Positions 61,683 through 64,000 of a stretch of 64,000 bases of DNA are shown here, piece after piece. The stretch lies in NCBI RefSeq assembly GCF_030386795.1, contig NZ_JANUQM010000013.1, positions 232,478 to 296,477 on the forward strand. The letters are read 5' to 3'. The notes under the pieces are model-generated. The model did not search any database and was not told the origin of the DNA. It saw only the letters and a list, made by a program, of their open reading frames with translations. Every line of letters starts with the position of its first letter. The first letter of the stretch is position 1. This DNA is from Streptomyces sp. S.PNR 29 (lineage in GTDB: Bacteria; Actinomycetota; Actinomycetes; Streptomycetales; Streptomycetaceae). The position numbers and the translations under genes were made by a program.

Positions 61683-62969
61683 CTACGCCGACACCGACTT
61701 CGGGAAAGACCCGCCCCGCGCGACAACCCGGCTCCGCGCCAGCCACGGCCGATCCTGCACCACCGTCAGCTGCCGCCCCAAACGCAACGCAAGGAAGCTG
61801 ATCCCCAGCGAGAACAGCAGAAACACCACGATGTACGGCGCGTGCAACGAAGCCCCCAACGGCCCGCCCACCGCCGGCCCCACCGCCAGCGCGAGCTGCT
61901 TCACCAAGGCGAAGGCGGAGTTGTACTGCCCGGCCATCCCGTCCGGCGCCAGGTCGGCCACCAGCGGCGCCACCGTCGGCGACAGCATCGCCTCACCCAG
62001 CCCGAACAGGGCGTACGTCGACACGAACGCGGCCGTCGCCATGGCCTGGCTCCCGTGCCCGAGCCCCGCGTACCCGGCCACCGCCCATGCCACGGCCCAG
62101 ATCAGCCCCACGGAGGCGATCACCCGGGACCGCCGTCGCCGCTCCACGAACCTCAGCACGGCGAACTGCGCCACGACGATCATCATCGTGTTGGCGGCCA
62201 GGGCCGTCCCCAGCGAGGACGTCGAGATACCGGCCGCCTCGACCCCGTACGCACTCAGCCCCGACTCGAACTGCCCGTAGCAGGCGAAGAACAGTACGAA
62301 ACCCAGCACACACAGCTGCACCATGGCCCGGTTCCCGAGCAGCTGCTTCCAGCCGCCCCTGGCCGACAGCGCCGATGCCCCCTCGATCCGCGGCGAGCGC
62401 GGCATCCGCACGGTCGACATCACCACGACCAGCAGCAGGAACATCGCCGCCTCGATGGAGAACAGCAGAGTGAAGGACGCGGAGCTCGACGTGTCGACGA
62501 GGTGCCCCCCGATGAGCCCGCCCACCCCGAGCCCGAGGTTCTGCAGGAAGAACTGCACGGCGAACGCCCGCGACCGCGACTCGGCAGCCGAGCAGTCCAC
62601 GATCATCGTCGCCAACGCCGGCTGCATCACCGCCTGCCCGGCCCCGAGCGCCGCGGCAGACAGCAGCACGGTCGCGGAATGGGCCGCAACCCCCAGGCTC
62701 AGCGCACCGAACGCGGCGAGGACCAGGGCGGCCAGCAGCACCGGAAGCGGGCCACGCCGGACGATGGCACGCCCGGCGAACGGCAGCACGACCAGCGCGG
62801 CCACAGCGAAGACGGCGAGTACGAGACCCGCCGTCATGGCCCCCAGCCCCCGCACCTGCGCCACATAGACGTACAGGTAGGGGACGGTGAAGCCGAGCCC
62901 GAACGCGCTGAGTGCGTTACCCACGTGGATCCGGCGCATCGCTGCGCCCATCGCCCTGGTCACGTTCAC
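61683..62969 (-). CDS. MFS efflux transporter
   Basis: 428 residues, GTG start, about 12 membrane helices. The loop 2-3 motif (GRAIVRRGPLPVLL) and the A-like motif after helix 1 place it in the drug-efflux branch. It is divergent from a MarR gene 130 bases away and shares its control region, the usual arrangement for an inducible efflux pump. Substrate unknown. Confidence 0.88.
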   Translation of the reverse strand: MNVTRAMGAAMRRIHVGNALSAFGLGFTVPYLYVYVAQVRGLGAMTAGLVLAVFAVAALVVLPFAGRAIVRRGPLPVLLAALVLAAFGALSLGVAAHSATVLLSAAALGAGQAVMQPALATMIVDCSAAESRSRAFAVQFFLQNLGLGVGGLIGGHLVDTSSSASFTLLFSIEAAMFLLLVVVMSTVRMPRSPRIEGASALSARGGWKQLLGNRAMVQLCVLGFVLFFACYGQFESGLSAYGVEAAGISTSSLGTALAANTMMIVVAQFAVLRFVERRRRSRVIASVGLIWAVAWAVAGYAGLGHGSQAMATAAFVSTYALFGLGEAMLSPTVAPLVADLAPDGMAGQYNSAFALVKQLALAVGPAVGGPLGASLHAPYIVVFLLFSLGISFLALRLGRQLTVVQDRPWLARSRVVARGGSFPKSVSA

Positions 62970-63099
62970 CTCTCTCAGAAGCTCTCACTGCACTGAAGGA
63001 GAGCAGTTAGGAGTGAAGACTTCGAAACTAAACTTAGAAGCTAAAGAGTACATAGTGAAGGACTTCAAGGCAAAGCCACCCCGTGCGATACTGCGGCCC
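62970..63099. promoter_or_regulatory. MFS/MarR divergent control region
   Basis: AT-rich 130-base gap. CTAAACTTAG (63029-63038 approx.) is an inverted repeat in a run of TTCGAAACTAAACTTAGAAG. TTCAAG (63064-63069) and GATACT (63087-63092) are 17 bases apart and put the marR ATG at about +1, so its message may be leaderless. Confidence 0.5.
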
Positions 63100-63648
63100 A
63101 TGGGCGACACCTCCGGCGTCAGCGAGCCGACACTCGAAGAACAGATCGCCGCCTACCAGCGCGAGTTCCAGGACCTCGACCCCCAGGTCGAGAAGATCGT
63201 CTCCGCGCTGTCCCGCCTGAACCGCCGTATGAACGTCGCCTACGGACGCCAGACCGCAGCCCTCGGCATCAGCAACGCCGAGTGGGAGGTCCTGAAGGCG
63301 CTGGTGCTCTCCGGCGCCCCCTACCGCATGGGCCCCAGCGACCTCGCCAAGCGCCTCGGCCTGACGCCGGCCGCCATGACCCACCGGATCGACCGCATGG
63401 TTGCCGAAGGACTGGTGACCCGTGAACGCGATGAGTCCAATCGCGTACGTGTCATCGTCGAGCTCACGGCCGAGGGCCGCGAGAAGTGGCTGGAGGCCAT
63501 GCGTCTCGCCTCCGTCTTCGAGGAGGACCTCCTCCAGGACCTGGCCCCGGACGAACGCACGGTCCTCGGTGAGGTCCTCACCCGCCTCCTGCGCAGAGTG
63601 GAAGACGCCCAGCCGGACGCCGGCGGACGGCTCAGCGACCTGGACTGA
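63100..63648 (+). CDS. MarR-family regulator of the MFS pump
   Basis: 182 residues from the ATG at 63100. Winged-helix core: LGISNAEWEVLKALVLSG, MGPSDLAKRLGLTPAAMTHR and IDRMVAEGLVTRERDESNRV with wing RVIVELTAEG. N-terminal and C-terminal helices form the dimer. Divergent from the MFS gene, so it most likely represses pump and itself until a toxic ligand binds (inference). Confidence 0.9.
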   Translation: MGDTSGVSEPTLEEQIAAYQREFQDLDPQVEKIVSALSRLNRRMNVAYGRQTAALGISNAEWEVLKALVLSGAPYRMGPSDLAKRLGLTPAAMTHRIDRMVAEGLVTRERDESNRVRVIVELTAEGREKWLEAMRLASVFEEDLLQDLAPDERTVLGEVLTRLLRRVEDAQPDAGGRLSDLD

Positions 63649-64000
63649 GAGCGCCTGCAGGGGCCCTAAAAGATCTTGACGGAGACTGCTTGACAGCCCC
63701 CTGCGGGATCCGTAGAGTTCTTCGGGTTGCCACGGAGCCGTAACGGTTCTGCGGCAGCACCTCCCGCCGCACGAGCGGCAACCAAACCACAGCATGATCT
63801 CCTGACGGGGTCGATTTCGGCGTGCCCGAATTCAATTCCGATCAGGACTCGGCAACCGGATCGACTCCGATTTGGGAATCGCCGAGAGAGTCCGCTAAGG
63901 TTGAAGACGTCGGAACGGCCCAACGGCCGCGAAGACAAACCCCGCTGACTGGGGATCAGGCCCGAAAGGATCTGATAGAGTCGGAAACACCGAAGGGAAG
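63649..64000 (+). promoter_or_regulatory. rRNA operon promoters and leader
   Basis: TTGACA (63690-63695) and TAGAGT (63713-63718) have exact 17-base spacing; TTGGGA (63872-63877) and TAAGGT (63896-63901) form a second promoter with 18-base spacing. The final stretch GGATCTGATAGAGTCGGAAA to CACCGAAGGGAAG is the typical leader before Streptomyces 16S rRNA. The rRNA itself begins outside the window, so only promoters and leader are seen. Confidence 0.88.

Overview
The window is very GC-rich, uses many GTG starts, and carries BldC, an Lsr2-type protein, an AtrA-type regulator, a c-di-AMP riboswitch and Streptomyces-type tRNAs. Together these point to the core chromosome of a Streptomyces, and the gene order looks like the conserved arm between the purine genes and an rRNA operon. 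From memory it resembles the S. coelicolor SCO4069-SCO4122 neighbourhood; no database was consulted.

Region 1 (1-15.7 kb) is a purine biosynthesis block: purC, the overlapping purS-purQ-purL operon, and purF-purM. Between them lie a three-gene tRNA-Gly set, an lsr2 paralogue, an ArsR-type regulator with an apparent leaderless promoter and palindromic operator, an M23 membrane peptidase, a DinB/MDMPI-type protein and a META-domain lipoprotein. It opens with a membrane protein that looks like an M48 peptidase without its zinc motif, followed by a dimethylformamidase-like protein. Region 2 (15.4-31.4 kb) holds a DUF3073 protein, valine dehydrogenase, bldC with a 540-base upstream region, a tiny DUF6274-like gene, hrpA, a Glu-Asp-Phe tRNA cluster with a perfect parS site inside it, a metallophosphoesterase, a small zincin, an RGG-tailed DEAD-box helicase and an amino-acid permease.

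Region 3 (31.4-42.5 kb) lies between tRNA-Lys and initiator tRNA and looks accessory. It contains a leucine-rich-repeat protein, DUF3618 and PAP2 proteins, and a five-gene cluster with two cytochromes P450, a TetR, a ferredoxin and a ferredoxin reductase. Next comes a small riboflavin-type locus: ribA, a MarR regulator and a RibD-like protein with its domains in reversed order, tied together by three matching inverted repeats placed on promoters. Last is a methyltransferase/TetR divergent pair with two tandem 16-bp operators.

Region 4 (42.5-64 kb) returns to core genes: a c-di-AMP riboswitch ahead of an M23 endopeptidase, an aldo/keto reductase, PrsW, trmB, lhgO, an NsdA-like TPR regulator, an orphan asparagine-synthase/lasso-cyclase-like protein with a changed PP-loop, a frameshifted AfsR-like regulator, atrA, ndh, a PAS/SpoIIE phosphatase and a MarR-MFS pair. 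The last 350 bases are the promoter and leader of an rRNA operon whose 16S gene starts beyond the window.

The most unusual structure is a dispersed intergenic repeat of about 205 bp, present three times in the same orientation (23.93, 47.47 and 53.49 kb). It folds on paper into a nested hairpin with 23-nt arms, and one base difference between copies keeps pairing as a G-U wobble. The second strongest lead is the MarR/ribA/reversed-RibD regulon.
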